This document shows positions 1 to 6,891 of a stretch of 15,811 nucleotides of DNA, piece by piece. The stretch's first letter is position 1; each line of letters opens with the position of its first letter. The position numbers and the translations under genes were made by a program. The notes below the pieces were generated by a model, which was given only the letters and a program-made list of their open reading frames with translations, was not told the DNA's origin and did not search any database. This stretch comes from JABMRP01 sp964444795 (GTDB taxonomy: Bacteria > Planctomycetota > Planctomycetia > Pirellulales > Thermoguttaceae), in contig CAYUIQ010000211.1 of assembly GCA_964444795.1 (NCBI GenBank), positions 1 to 15,811 on the forward strand, read 5' to 3'.

Positions 1-289
1 AACGGCGGAAGGGCGTCGGTTCNNNNNNNNNNNNNNNNNNNNNNNNNNNNNNNNNNNNNNNNNNNNNNNNNNNNNNNNNNNNNNNNNNNNNNNNNNNNNN
101 NNNNNNNNNNNNNNNNNNNNNNCTTCGGTGGACCCCTCGGGCAACGGCGGAAGGGCGTCGGTTCCTTCGGTGGACCCTTCAGGCAGCAGCGGAAGGACGT
201 CGGTTCCTTCGGTGGACCCCTCGGGCAACGGCGGAAGGGCGTCGGTTCCTTCGGTGGACCCCTCGGGCAACGGCGGAAGGGAGCCGGTT
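1..289 (-). repeat. In-frame 42-bp tandem repeat array, partly lost in an assembly gap
   Basis: Four adjacent 42-bp units are visible at 122-163 (first base hidden by N), 164-205, 206-247 and 248-289, plus a half unit at 1-22. Each unit encodes 14 residues on the minus strand, of the form EGTDALPPLPEGST. Unit 164-205 carries several substitutions (giving VLPLLPEG), and unit 248-289 ends in GTGS instead of GTDA. A degenerate unit continues past 290. The near-identity of units 206-247 and 122-163 suggests recent expansion. The array is coding, so it is not a CRISPR: there are no variable spacers. Confidence 0.9.
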
Positions 290-1227
290 CCTTCGGGTAC
301 AGTCTCCGGAAGCAAGCCCTCGGGCAACGTGACCGGCACATCGACACCCGTACCCGGGGTCTGCGGTGTCTCGGGCACCGAAGGTATCTTGAACCCCGAA
401 GATCCGGCGGGAAGTCCCGAGCCCGGTATTGTCGAACCGCCACCGCTGCCAAACGGTTGCATAGGCGGAAAAATGCTGCCCGAACCGAAGTCACTACCCG
501 TGGTCGACGGTGTCGATCCCCCCGGCTCGACGGTGGTGAGCCCCTGCCTGAATCTCTGGCAGAAGGCCACGGTAGACACACGCTGGAGGTCCTCCAACCG
601 CTGGGCGGCCATGCGAGCGCACTCACCATCGCCGTCCCGCACTTCCGTAAATTTCGCCTTGGCCTCCGCCAGATTTTCCTCGTCGCCAAAGGCTTCGGCG
701 ACTCGGGCCAGTCCGAAATTGGCCCGTTCGTTAAGAAGCCAAATCGGGCCGCCTTCTTTCTCAGGCTCCAACTCGGCGACCTTCATGTACAATCGCTTCG
801 CTTCGTCCAACTCGTCTTCGCCGGCCTCGCGGTCTCTGAGCAACAGCCGACAGCCCACGCGAAGATGCCTATCGGCTGCATACACGTAGAACCAAGAGTC
901 GACCGGCTCGCGAAATTTCGCCGGTGTGTAGGAATCGCTCTTCTCTGTTTTCCCTTCGAGGTCCTTCACCGTGAGGTCCAGTTCGACAAGGTCGAATTCG
1001 ACCAGACTGGGTGAACCGGCCATGGTTCGATGGTAGAACTGCCGCCACGAGTCGGCCAACCTTCCGGCCGACGCCTTGAACCACCAGACCATCGCGAGGC
1101 AGATAATGGCGGTCAGCAGCGTACCGGCCAGGATAAGCCTGCTGTACGGCTTGATTTTGACGATCGCATTGCCGAGCCAATCGGCCAATTGGTTGGTCTG
1201 GAGCTCGTGGCGTCGTTCCGTTTTCAT
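1..1227 (-). CDS. Membrane-anchored TPR-like protein with C-terminal Pro-rich 14-residue repeats (partial, interrupted by gap)
   Basis: Reading the minus strand from ATG at 1227 gives one open frame to the gap at 122, about 368 residues, with no stop. The N-terminus is cytoplasm-like (residues 1-30). One hydrophobic segment follows at about 31-50 (LILAGTLLTAIICLAMVWWF). A soluble part at about 60-225 has helical pairs of TPR type (for example DEAKRLYMKVAELEPE, then FGLARVAEAF, then LAEAKAKFTEV). A Ser/Gly/Pro-rich linker covers 230-310, then tandem units of the form EGTDALPPLPEGST. The layout suggests a single-pass protein with an extracytoplasmic TPR domain on a flexible tail. The function is not recognised; TPR proteins usually mediate protein contacts. 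The C-terminus and stop lie beyond the window. An SD-like GGACGGG precedes the start, and a good sigma70-type promoter lies about 75 bp upstream. Opposite-strand open frames here are low-complexity shadows. Confidence 0.75.
   Translation of the reverse strand, partial: MKTERRHELQTNQLADWLGNAIVKIKPYSRLILAGTLLTAIICLAMVWWFKASAGRLADSWRQFYHRTMAGSPSLVEFDLVELDLTVKDLEGKTEKSDSYTPAKFREPVDSWFYVYAADRHLRVGCRLLLRDREAGEDELDEAKRLYMKVAELEPEKEGGPIWLLNERANFGLARVAEAFGDEENLAEAKAKFTEVRDGDGECARMAAQRLEDLQRVSTVAFCQRFRQGLTTVEPGGSTPSTTGSDFGSGSIFPPMQPFGSGGGSTIPGSGLPAGSSGFKIPSVPETPQTPGTGVDVPVTLPEGLLPETVPEGTGSLPPLPEGSTEGTDALPPLPEGSTEGTDVLPLLPEGSTEGTDALPPLPEGSTEXXXXXXXXXXXXXXXXXXXXXXXXXXXXXXXXXXNRRPSAV
23..122. other. Scaffold gap of exactly 100 N inside the tandem repeat
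   Basis: Bases 23-122 are all N, the conventional length for a gap of unknown size. The flanks are in repeat phase: base 22 is position 1 of the 42-bp unit and base 123 is position 2. The true missing length is therefore expected to be 0 or a multiple of 42, not 100. Since 100 is not a multiple of 3, translating across the N run would falsely shift the frame. Confidence 0.95.
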
Positions 1228-1302
1228 GTTTACCCGTCCAAAACGTGTTGCGGCGGCGAAAACGCCGTTACGGCAGCGAGAAATGGCCTCGTCAAACCCG
1301 AT

Positions 1303-1332
1303 AGTATACGGGGCATCCTCACGACCCGTCAA
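1303..1332 (-). promoter_or_regulatory. Sigma70-type promoter for the TPR-like gene
   Basis: On the minus strand TTGACG (1332-1327) is followed after 18 bases by TATACT (1308-1303). Each hexamer matches the sigma70 consensus at five of six positions. The expected start of transcription near 1296 would give a leader of about 70 nt before the ATG at 1227. No expression evidence is available. Confidence 0.6.
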
Positions 1333-1451
1333 GGTCGGGCAAGCGGCCACCCGTGGCAGGGGTAACGGCCCTCCCCCTTTCCATCGTCGCCGCGGCCTCT
1401 TACCATCGGAAGACTGGATTTGGAGCGAGCGGCAGGTGAACGTTTCCCCGC

Positions 1452-1508
1452 AGCTACGGTCGCCAGACCGTGGCTCAAGCCGCATTCCACCGTATGGCGA
1501 CGGTAGCT
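1452..1508. repeat. Long imperfect palindrome in the divergent intergenic region
   Basis: Arms 1452-1473 and 1487-1508 are 22 nt each and pair at 19 of 22 positions around a 13-nt loop (1474-1486). It lies between two divergently transcribed genes, so neither gene ends here and a terminator role is unlikely. It could be a REP-like dispersed element or an operator or leader structure for the helicase gene, whose start is 113 bp away. The rest of 1228-1621 shows only the promoter described above and no convincing gene. Confidence 0.65.
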
Positions 1509-1621
1509 ACAGGCAAATCCTCTTCCGCCGCTCGCCTTGGAGTTCGCCATCCGCCCCCCACAAGAGCGGAGAATCGTGCTTCAAGGGTCCTTTTTTGCAG
1601 TTTTCTTCCGAGTGTCCCCCA

Positions 1622-3607
1622 ATGGCTGATTCGCTCAATCCCCCCCAACGCGATGCCGTCGACACGCTGGCCGGCCCGCTGTTGGTATTGGCCGGGGCGG
1701 GCACCGGCAAAACGCGCGTGGTCACCTTCCGAATCGCCAATCTCATCCGGCACGGCACCCCCGCCGACCGCATCCTGGCCGTCACCTTCACCAACAAGGC
1801 GGCTGCGGAGATGTTGCAGCGGGCCACCGCATTGCTGGGCAAGCAGAGCAAAGTGAAGCCGGAGATCTCGACTTTCCATTCGCTCTGCGTTCGTATCTTG
1901 CGACGCAATATCCGCCACCTCGGCTATCCGCCCCAGTTTGCCATCTACGATCGGTCCGACCAGGAAAGCGTCGCCCGGGGCGCGCTGCGCGAAATCAAAG
2001 TTTCCAGCGGAAGTCTGCGTCCCGGCGACCTGTTGAATTTGATCAGCCGGTGGAAATGCGCGTCGATTCGCCCCCCGCAAGCCGCCGCCGTCGCGCAGAC
2101 CGACAAGGAGCATCTCGCCGCGGCCGCCTATCGGCGCTATCAGAACACGCTGCAAGCGGCCGGTGCGGTCGATTTCGACGACCTGCTCCTCTGCACCGAG
2201 GAACTCTTTCGCCGCTTTCCGAAGATCCGCAAAGCCGAAGCCCGACGCTTCGATCACGTGTTGATCGACGAGTACCAGGATACCAACGCAAGCCAATACC
2301 AGATCGTCAAGGCCCTGGCCGAGGGTCACGGCAACCTGTGTGTGGTGGGCGACGACGATCAGTCGATCTACGGTTGGCGCGGTGCCGAAGTAACCCATAT
2401 TCTCCGCTTCAAGCACGATTGGCCGAAGGCGAAAGTTGTCCGTCTGGAGACCAACTACCGATCGACCCATCAGATCCTCGATTGGGCGAACCGGCTCATT
2501 GCCTTCAATTCGCTACGACACGACAAGGTCCTTCGGGCGACGCGCGACGGCCGCGATCCGCGTACGCTGCAGCTTGCCGACGAGAACAAGGAGGCCGAGG
2601 CGATCGTCGAGGAGATTCTCGGCCGGGTGAAGGCCAAGTCGGCCCGGCCACGCGATTTTGCCATTCTCTTCCGCACCAACGAACAGCCCCGTTCGTTCGA
2701 GATGGAACTGCGCCGCGTGAAACTGCCCTACGTGTTGATCGGCGGGATGTCGTTTTACGATCGCAAGGAAGTCCGCGACGTGCTGGCTTATCTGAAACTG
2801 CTGGCCAACCCCAAGGACGAAGTTTCGCTGTTGCGGATCATTAACACACCGGCCCGGGGTATCGGTCAGACGACGGTCCGGCGCCTGCTGGAGACGGCCG
2901 TGTCGGCAGGCAAACCGCTTTGGGAAATTCTCGGCCGCTCGTCGGCAGTCGCTCAAGTGCCACCGCCCGCGGCTCGGGGGATCGAGAGCTTGCGCGGCCT
3001 GGTTCGCGAATTCCGCGCCGACATCGACGGGCGGCCGGTGGAAGAATTGGTCGAGGGGTTGATCCGGCGTGTCGGTTACCAGCAAGAGTTGGCCCGGCTC
3101 TATCCGGATCCCAACGAACAGGAAGCCCGTTGGGCGGCGGTCGAGGAGGTCGTCAACGCGGCCGGCAGCTACACCCGCCGTGCGGACAAACCCTCGCTGA
3201 CCGGATTCCTCACCGATCTGGCCCTCTTCGGCCGCGAGGAGGATAGCGACAAGGAATCGCAATTGGAGCGCGACGCCGTGGTGCTGATGACATTGCACAG
3301 CGCCAAGGGGCTGGAGTTTCCCAACGTCTATCTCGTGGGCATGGAAGAAGGCCTGCTGCCGCACCACCGTTCGATCGCCGCCGACGGCCGGGCGATCGAC
3401 GAAGAGCGGCGCCTCTGCTACGTCGGCGTCACCCGAGCCGAGACGCAGTTGACCACCAGTTTCGCGCTGGCCCGCCGCAAATGGGGCAAACTCCGCCCGA
3501 CCATCCCCAGCCGTTTTCTTTACGAACTGACGGGCCAGGCGGAGAATCCCACTTATCTTGAAACGATCAATCCGAAGAAGAGGCGTCGGAAGCGGGGGGC
3601 GAAGTAG
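1622..3607 (+). CDS. UvrD/Rep-type superfamily 1A DNA helicase
   Basis: This is a 661-residue ATP-dependent 3'-5' DNA helicase of the UvrD/PcrA/Rep group, which unwinds or clears DNA during repair and replication in the cytoplasm. The helicase motifs appear in order: Q motif LNPPQRDAV (5-13), Walker A AGAGTGKT (24-31, K30), motif Ia TFTNKAAAEM, Walker B IDEYQDT (D216, E217), motif III GDDDQSIYGWRG (243 on), motif IV LETNYRST, motif V TLHSAKGLEF (557-566) and motif VI YVGVTRA (600-606, R605). The chain ends about 55 residues after motif VI with a Lys/Arg-rich tail, so it is closer in length to Rep than to PcrA, whose C-terminal extension is longer. The frame stays open far upstream, but ATG 1622 is chosen because homology starts at once (MADSLNPPQ). 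No clear SD precedes it. Whether it is the UvrD, PcrA or Rep orthologue cannot be decided here. Confidence 0.95.
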   Translation: MADSLNPPQRDAVDTLAGPLLVLAGAGTGKTRVVTFRIANLIRHGTPADRILAVTFTNKAAAEMLQRATALLGKQSKVKPEISTFHSLCVRILRRNIRHLGYPPQFAIYDRSDQESVARGALREIKVSSGSLRPGDLLNLISRWKCASIRPPQAAAVAQTDKEHLAAAAYRRYQNTLQAAGAVDFDDLLLCTEELFRRFPKIRKAEARRFDHVLIDEYQDTNASQYQIVKALAEGHGNLCVVGDDDQSIYGWRGAEVTHILRFKHDWPKAKVVRLETNYRSTHQILDWANRLIAFNSLRHDKVLRATRDGRDPRTLQLADENKEAEAIVEEILGRVKAKSARPRDFAILFRTNEQPRSFEMELRRVKLPYVLIGGMSFYDRKEVRDVLAYLKLLANPKDEVSLLRIINTPARGIGQTTVRRLLETAVSAGKPLWEILGRSSAVAQVPPPAARGIESLRGLVREFRADIDGRPVEELVEGLIRRVGYQQELARLYPDPNEQEARWAAVEEVVNAAGSYTRRADKPSLTGFLTDLALFGREEDSDKESQLERDAVVLMTLHSAKGLEFPNVYLVGMEEGLLPHHRSIAADGRAIDEERRLCYVGVTRAETQLTTSFALARRKWGKLRPTIPSRFLYELTGQAENPTYLETINPKKRRRKRGAK

Positions 3608-3671
3608 GGGGGGGGTCTTTCTCTAGTGTCCATGCTTTATCCTGACCCCAACGGGGTGCTCACAACAGAGT

Positions 3672-3714
3672 CCAGGGTCAGCTCCGGCGGCGTAGCCGTG
3701 GAGTGCCACCCTGG
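3672..3714. repeat. Hairpin element A of an intergenic repeat block
   Basis: CCAGGGT (3672-3678) pairs with ACCCTGG (3708-3714). Inside, CTCC (3682-3685) pairs with GGAG (3700-3703) and GGC pairs with GCC around a GTA loop. No T run follows, so it is not a standard terminator for the helicase gene that ends at 3607. Its outer stem closely matches that of the hairpin at 3819-3852, which suggests both belong to one dispersed repeat. Confidence 0.6.
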
Positions 3715-3736
3715 GTGACGAAGAACGAGCCCGCGT

Positions 3737-3753
3737 CAACGCTGAAAGCGTTG
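3737..3753. repeat. Perfect 7-bp hairpin between the two larger hairpins
   Basis: CAACGCT, a GAA loop, then AGCGTTG form a perfect stem of seven pairs. It lies between the related hairpins at 3672-3714 and 3819-3852 and is probably part of the same composite intergenic element. Confidence 0.5.
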
Positions 3754-3818
3754 CACAACGCGTGGCCATTGTAGAACTCCGTTGCCCGTTGGGGTTCGTA
3801 TCAGTTCGCGATCCCAGA

Positions 3819-3852
3819 CCTAGGGTGGCGCGGCTGCGCCGCTTACCCTGGG
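3819..3852. repeat. Hairpin element B of the intergenic repeat block
   Basis: CCTAGGGT (3819-3826) pairs with ACCCTGGG (3845-3852) with one G-T pair. The inner stem GCGGC (3830-3834) pairs with GCCGC (3838-3842) around TGC, with one bulged C. The outer stem resembles that of 3672-3714. The stretch 3608-3946 holds these hairpins and no convincing gene. Confidence 0.6.
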
Positions 3853-3911
3853 CTTTGTTGTACTACCGCTTTGCGGAAGGGAAGCGACACGCATTCGTCA
3901 ATTCTCTCGTT

Positions 3912-3940
3912 CCAGCGTCCCACATGGGAACGCACGCTGG
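3912..3940 (-). repeat. Hairpin just downstream of the membrane-protein gene, repeat-like
   Basis: CCAGCGT (3912-3918) pairs with ACGCTGG (3934-3940), with an inner CCC (3919-3921) pairing with GGG (3926-3928). It starts 6 nt after the minus-strand stop at 3947. It could end that transcript, but no T run follows. The sequence around it (TCGTTCC, CATGGGAACGC) resembles interspersed palindromes seen in many GC-rich bacteria; that resemblance is from memory and unverified. Confidence 0.45.
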
Positions 3941-3946
3941 CAACGG

Positions 3947-4657
3947 TCACCCGTCCGCCGCTGCTGCTGTTTCGGGCATCCGAACGATGGTTTCTGATTC
4001 CCTTCTCGGTAACATCTGGAAGAAGAGGGCAAGTGGTGCCAACATCAACCATGTCACTCCCCATTGAAGCATCAAGGCCCTTTCGAGTAGTTGCCCACGG
4101 ATTCTCCGCCCGGTGATGGACCGCGGATATCGGCGTCTGCGGAAACCGGGTACGCTACGGCGAACGGTAAGCAGACTGGCGGCGGACGGAAACGGAAGCG
4201 TTACATCCTCCACGCTGTCGTCCCTCCTTTCGCTCCGAGAGGTCCACCAAGCCAGGGCCATGGATACGAGTCCGAAGGGCATGGCAAGGATCAGGAGATG
4301 CTGGTCGAAACCGGTCGCCCATGTGACAGCGCAGAAACCGGCCAGGCAGACCGCGGCGATCGCCTGCCGAGGGTGCCAACGTCTTGGACGCTTGACGACC
4401 ACGATCTCCGCATCGGATTCCAAGAGGAGCAGGTTGCGATTGAGGTAGTCCCACAATTCCTTCGACGCAACGATCTTATGATCCTTGCAGTCGTCGTAGA
4501 CGAGCCAGAGAGCGAAGCGAACGCTCTTGGTGGTCTCGTCATTCGTGGCGTGCGTTGCCTCGGTCAAGGCGTCGTCAAACTGAAACGCGGTGATTTCCTC
4601 GTCCATGTAGGAGCGGATGGCCGAGGCCATCTCGTTTCTAGCGGGACGGTCAATCAT
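3947..4657 (-). CDS. Unknown membrane protein, three predicted transmembrane segments
   Basis: This 236-residue protein is not recognised. Residues 1-95 are soluble and acidic to mixed, with a helical region rich in aromatic and charged residues (SVRFALWLVYDDCKDHK, then SKELWDYLNRNLLLL). Two hydrophobic segments follow at about 99-117 and 119-138, then a loop with a highly basic patch (GFRRRRYPR, about 171-179), and a third hydrophobic segment at about 195-216. The N-terminal domain is probably cytoplasmic, and the basic loop fits the positive-inside rule. AGG lies 7 nt before the ATG at 4657. The gene stands alone: its upstream neighbour is a decayed gene on the other strand and its downstream neighbour is a repeat block. 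No catalytic motif is seen. Confidence 0.8.
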   Translation of the reverse strand: MIDRPARNEMASAIRSYMDEEITAFQFDDALTEATHATNDETTKSVRFALWLVYDDCKDHKIVASKELWDYLNRNLLLLESDAEIVVVKRPRRWHPRQAIAAVCLAGFCAVTWATGFDQHLLILAMPFGLVSMALAWWTSRSERRDDSVEDVTLPFPSAASLLTVRRSVPGFRRRRYPRSITGRRIRGQLLERALMLQWGVTWLMLAPLALFFQMLPRRESETIVRMPETAAAADG

Positions 4658-4782
4658 CTTCTTGCCTGAACGACTGTTTGCTGAGCAATCCGCGGGTGCC
4701 GTGAGGCGGACAATACCGCACCCATGTCGCTGATCGTACCAGACAAGCCGCGGGGGGACAACGCAATGTGTGGCGACGATCG

Positions 4783-5286
4783 ATGGGCAGGACGAGCGGC
4801 AGTTTGTGTTTCACGGCCCGGCGAATGACGGCCGAGCAGTTCGTTGACGCGGTGTGGATGCTCACCGGCACGGCGCCGCCGAAGGCGGACGCAAAGGTGA
4901 CCTTCCCGAGTGGGTCGCCCGTGTTCATTCGTGTGTCGCTGGTCAACGCCGACGGCCTGCCGCGGTCGCTGGGACGGGCGAATCGGGAACAGGTCGTCAC
5001 CACGCGGCCGGGGGAACTGACCACGCTTCAAGCCCTGGAGTTGACCAACGGCCGGGTTCTCAACGAGTTGGTCAACCGAGGCGCGAAGAACCTGCGGCAA
5101 CAGCATCCCGAGCGTTCGGGCGAAGCGACGATTGCGTGGCTGTACCGCAACGCACTTTCCCGATCACCGACCCCGGACGAACTGGCCACGGCCCAATTGC
5201 TGCTCGGCGAGCCGATCTCCGAAGAGGGGCTGGCCGATCTGCTCTGGGCCGTGTTCATGTTACCGGAATTTCAAATGATTCGTTAG
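4783..5286 (+). pseudogene. Remnant of a DUF1553 (PSD1-type) protein, C-terminal part only
   Basis: The frame ending in TAG at 5284-5286 matches the C-terminal part of planctomycete DUF1549/DUF1553 proteins. It has RRMTAEQFVDAVWMLTGT, then LPRSLGRANREQVVTTRPG, then LTTLQALELTNG, LYRNALSRSPTPDEL and a final WAVFMLPEFQMIR. Intact members usually have several hundred residues more, with an N-terminal haem-binding and DUF1549 part; none of that is found upstream. Just before RRMTAEQF, another plus frame reads QDERQFVFHGP, which looks like the preceding family segment, so a frameshift near 4815-4821 is likely. The left boundary is approximate. An ATG at 4768 keeps the frame open, but the residues from it to about 4815 do not look like the family. 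It is probably non-functional. Confidence 0.75.
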
Positions 5287-5292
5287 CGCCGC

Positions 5293-5379
5293 GTGAAAAA
5301 AGGGGACAGGCACCTCGCGGCAGCCGTTCTCCCGAGGATTCGACCGGTTTTGGGCTCGGAGCCAGTCCCCCGTTTTCAC
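5293..5379 (-). terminator. REP-like inverted repeat acting as probable terminator between convergent genes
   Basis: Arms 5293-5318 and 5354-5379 match at 20 of 26 positions: GTGAAAA, then GGGGAC, GGC and CC are shared. On the minus strand the stem is followed by TTTTTT (complement of 5295-5300), a good fit to a Rho-independent terminator for the metallophosphoesterase gene. For the plus strand the T run is shorter (TTTT, 5373-5376). The motif pair GGGGACAGGCACC and GAGCCAGTCCCC resembles dispersed elements remembered from planctomycete genomes. The TGA stop of the phosphoesterase gene (5378-5376) lies inside the right arm. Confidence 0.65.
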
Positions 5380-6659
5380 TCCTGTTTGCAGTCTGAGTTG
5401 TAAGTAGCCGGCGGCGGTCGGGTGTCGGCCGGCGGGGATTGGAAGCGATGGCGTAGCGCCACGGTTCGCGCGGCGCCGGCGTGCCAGCCGACCGGGGCGT
5501 GTTCCTTGCCCCGCGATTGGTGAACGTAGAGGTCGACGGCCAGCCGGTCGCTGTCGTCGCTGAAGGTGAGCAGCCGGCTCATCGGCACGCCGCCGGCGTG
5601 ATGGGCGGTCAGGGCTGACACCTGGATGAAGGTGACGCCCCAGCGACGTTCGGTAAGCCCACGACCCTGGAAAATCTGTTCGGGCCCCATGGCATGTGAG
5701 TGACCGCCGATCCAAAGATCGATGGCCGCTCTGCCCTGCTCCTGCTGAAAGCGGTCGAGGAAGACCTCGAACGGCCCGGGGTGTTCGGGCGTGGACGTCG
5801 TGTATCGGAAATTCTCCGGGTCGTCGTTTTCGATGATGAAGTAGAGGTAACCCGAGCCTTCGACGCCGCCGCTGTGCCCGTGGAAACCGCGGCCGCCGCC
5901 GAAACTCGATCGAGTGGTCGTGTCGCGGAGCACGTGGTGATGCACGGTGATGATGATACGGTTCTGATTGTCCAGAACCTGTTGCTTCCACCAGTCGAAG
6001 GTGTCGCGGGTAACGGCGCCGGCGGGAAAACCACCCTGCTGTTTCTGGCGGCTGTGCCCCCGGCCGACCGGCGACGGCGCGCTGTTGCGATCGGCCAGCA
6101 TGAGAAAGAGCACGTTGCCGGTCTGGAACTTGTATCGCTCCCAAGTACCTTCCACCGGGAAACGCCGACGCCGGGCGTCCACGCCGGAAGACTCCGTATG
6201 TTGCCCCAGCGGATCGGCCCACCGCTGAAACCAGGTGCCGATGCCCCGGTCGTAATACATCCCGTCGTGATTGCCGGGCACGTTGTAAACGTCCTCGCGG
6301 TAGTGTTTCCTCAGGGCCCGGTATTGGCGAACGAGAATGCGGCCGTCTTCTTCGCTGGGAGGAAATTGGCTGGCGCTGAGGTCGCCCGTATCGATCATGA
6401 TGTCCCACGAGAAGCCCGGTGCAGCACGCTTGCCGCCGGCCGGAAAGCCCTCGGACTGGCGGATGGCTTCGGCCAAGCTCTCGCGGCCGAATTTCAGATC
6501 CTTGGGTACGTGAGAATCGCCCGCCGCCCAAACGCGGAATTCTTGTTGCGTCTGGGCCGACGCACCGGCAACGAACCGCGTCTCGATCCATGGGAGAGAG
6601 AGGAGCAAGAACAGTAGCGACATTCGCTTCTTCGTGGGAAACACGAGCGAGAATATCAT
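5376..6659 (-). CDS. Secreted calcineurin-like metallophosphoesterase
   Basis: The 427-residue protein carries the binuclear-metal phosphoesterase motifs in order: GDSH (D48, H50), DTGD (D93), PGNHD (N130, H131, D132), VHHH (H240 and H241) and GGHSH (H320, H322). Members hydrolyse phosphomono- or diesters; the substrate cannot be told. A signal peptide is clear (hydrophobic 14-23, likely cleavage after ASA at 35), so it acts outside the cytoplasm. A Gly/His-rich insert follows the VHHH motif (GGGRGFHGHSGGVEG, about 254-268). The start at 6659 has GGGGGAGG a few bases upstream; ATG at 6623 (residue 13) is the alternative and would give a shorter, more usual signal peptide. The stop lies in the REP-like repeat. 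The gene is separated from the upstream sulfatase by 232 bp with its own likely promoter. Confidence 0.9.
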   Translation of the reverse strand: MIFSLVFPTKKRMSLLFLLLSLPWIETRFVAGASAQTQQEFRVWAAGDSHVPKDLKFGRESLAEAIRQSEGFPAGGKRAAPGFSWDIMIDTGDLSASQFPPSEEDGRILVRQYRALRKHYREDVYNVPGNHDGMYYDRGIGTWFQRWADPLGQHTESSGVDARRRRFPVEGTWERYKFQTGNVLFLMLADRNSAPSPVGRGHSRQKQQGGFPAGAVTRDTFDWWKQQVLDNQNRIIITVHHHVLRDTTTRSSFGGGRGFHGHSGGVEGSGYLYFIIENDDPENFRYTTSTPEHPGPFEVFLDRFQQEQGRAAIDLWIGGHSHAMGPEQIFQGRGLTERRWGVTFIQVSALTAHHAGGVPMSRLLTFSDDSDRLAVDLYVHQSRGKEHAPVGWHAGAARTVALRHRFQSPPADTRPPPATYNSDCKQE

Positions 6660-6704
6660 CCGGCCTCCCCCTCTTGTCGTGGATTGCGTTGATCGTTCGA
6701 CTCA

Positions 6705-6734
6705 ATTCTACCACGACACGGGCCGCTGCGGAAA
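6705..6734 (-). promoter_or_regulatory. Possible promoter of the metallophosphoesterase gene
   Basis: On the minus strand TTTCCG (6734-6729) and TAGAAT (6710-6705) are 18 bases apart. TGG directly before TAGAAT gives an extended minus-10 (TGn). It lies 46 bp before the ATG at 6659. The minus-35 match is weak. Confidence 0.4.
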
Positions 6735-6846
6735 CGGCCGAGTGACGTAGGGGGAGCGGGCTCCAAGGAGCAGAAGCCCGACCCCATTGGACTGGATCTC
6801 GGACCGTTGGATGGTCGCTTCCAAGTGCAACCAACGGGCGAAGAAG

Positions 6847-6865
6847 CACGGGCGAAACGCCCGTG
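6847..6865 (-). terminator. GC-rich perfect hairpin downstream of the esterase-propeller-sulfatase operon
   Basis: CACGGGCG (6847-6854), an AAA loop and CGCCCGTG (6858-6865) form a perfect 8-bp stem that begins 26 nt after the sulfatase stop at 6892. The following minus-strand sequence is CTTCTTC rather than a T run, so intrinsic termination is possible but not certain. It could instead be a dispersed palindrome. Confidence 0.45.
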
Positions 6866-6891
6866 GCACCCGGTCGCTCGCTTTTCCCGAG

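Noticed and set aside
1..289. Possible CRISPR array
   Set aside because: The units are contiguous 42-bp coding repeats without spacers.
128..889. Long plus-strand open frame over the repeat
   Set aside because: It is a low-complexity antisense reading of the 42-bp repeats and then of the minus-strand TPR-like gene. It has no domain or SD.
1076..1621. N-terminal extension of the helicase
   Set aside because: The frame is open, but the sequence is unlike any helicase, runs across the palindrome and into the neighbour gene, and homology begins at 1622.
5260..6849. 529-residue minus-strand open frame
   Set aside because: It overlaps the metallophosphoesterase in another frame. The Arg/Pro-rich composition is typical of a GC-rich shadow frame, while the shorter frame carries all catalytic motifs.
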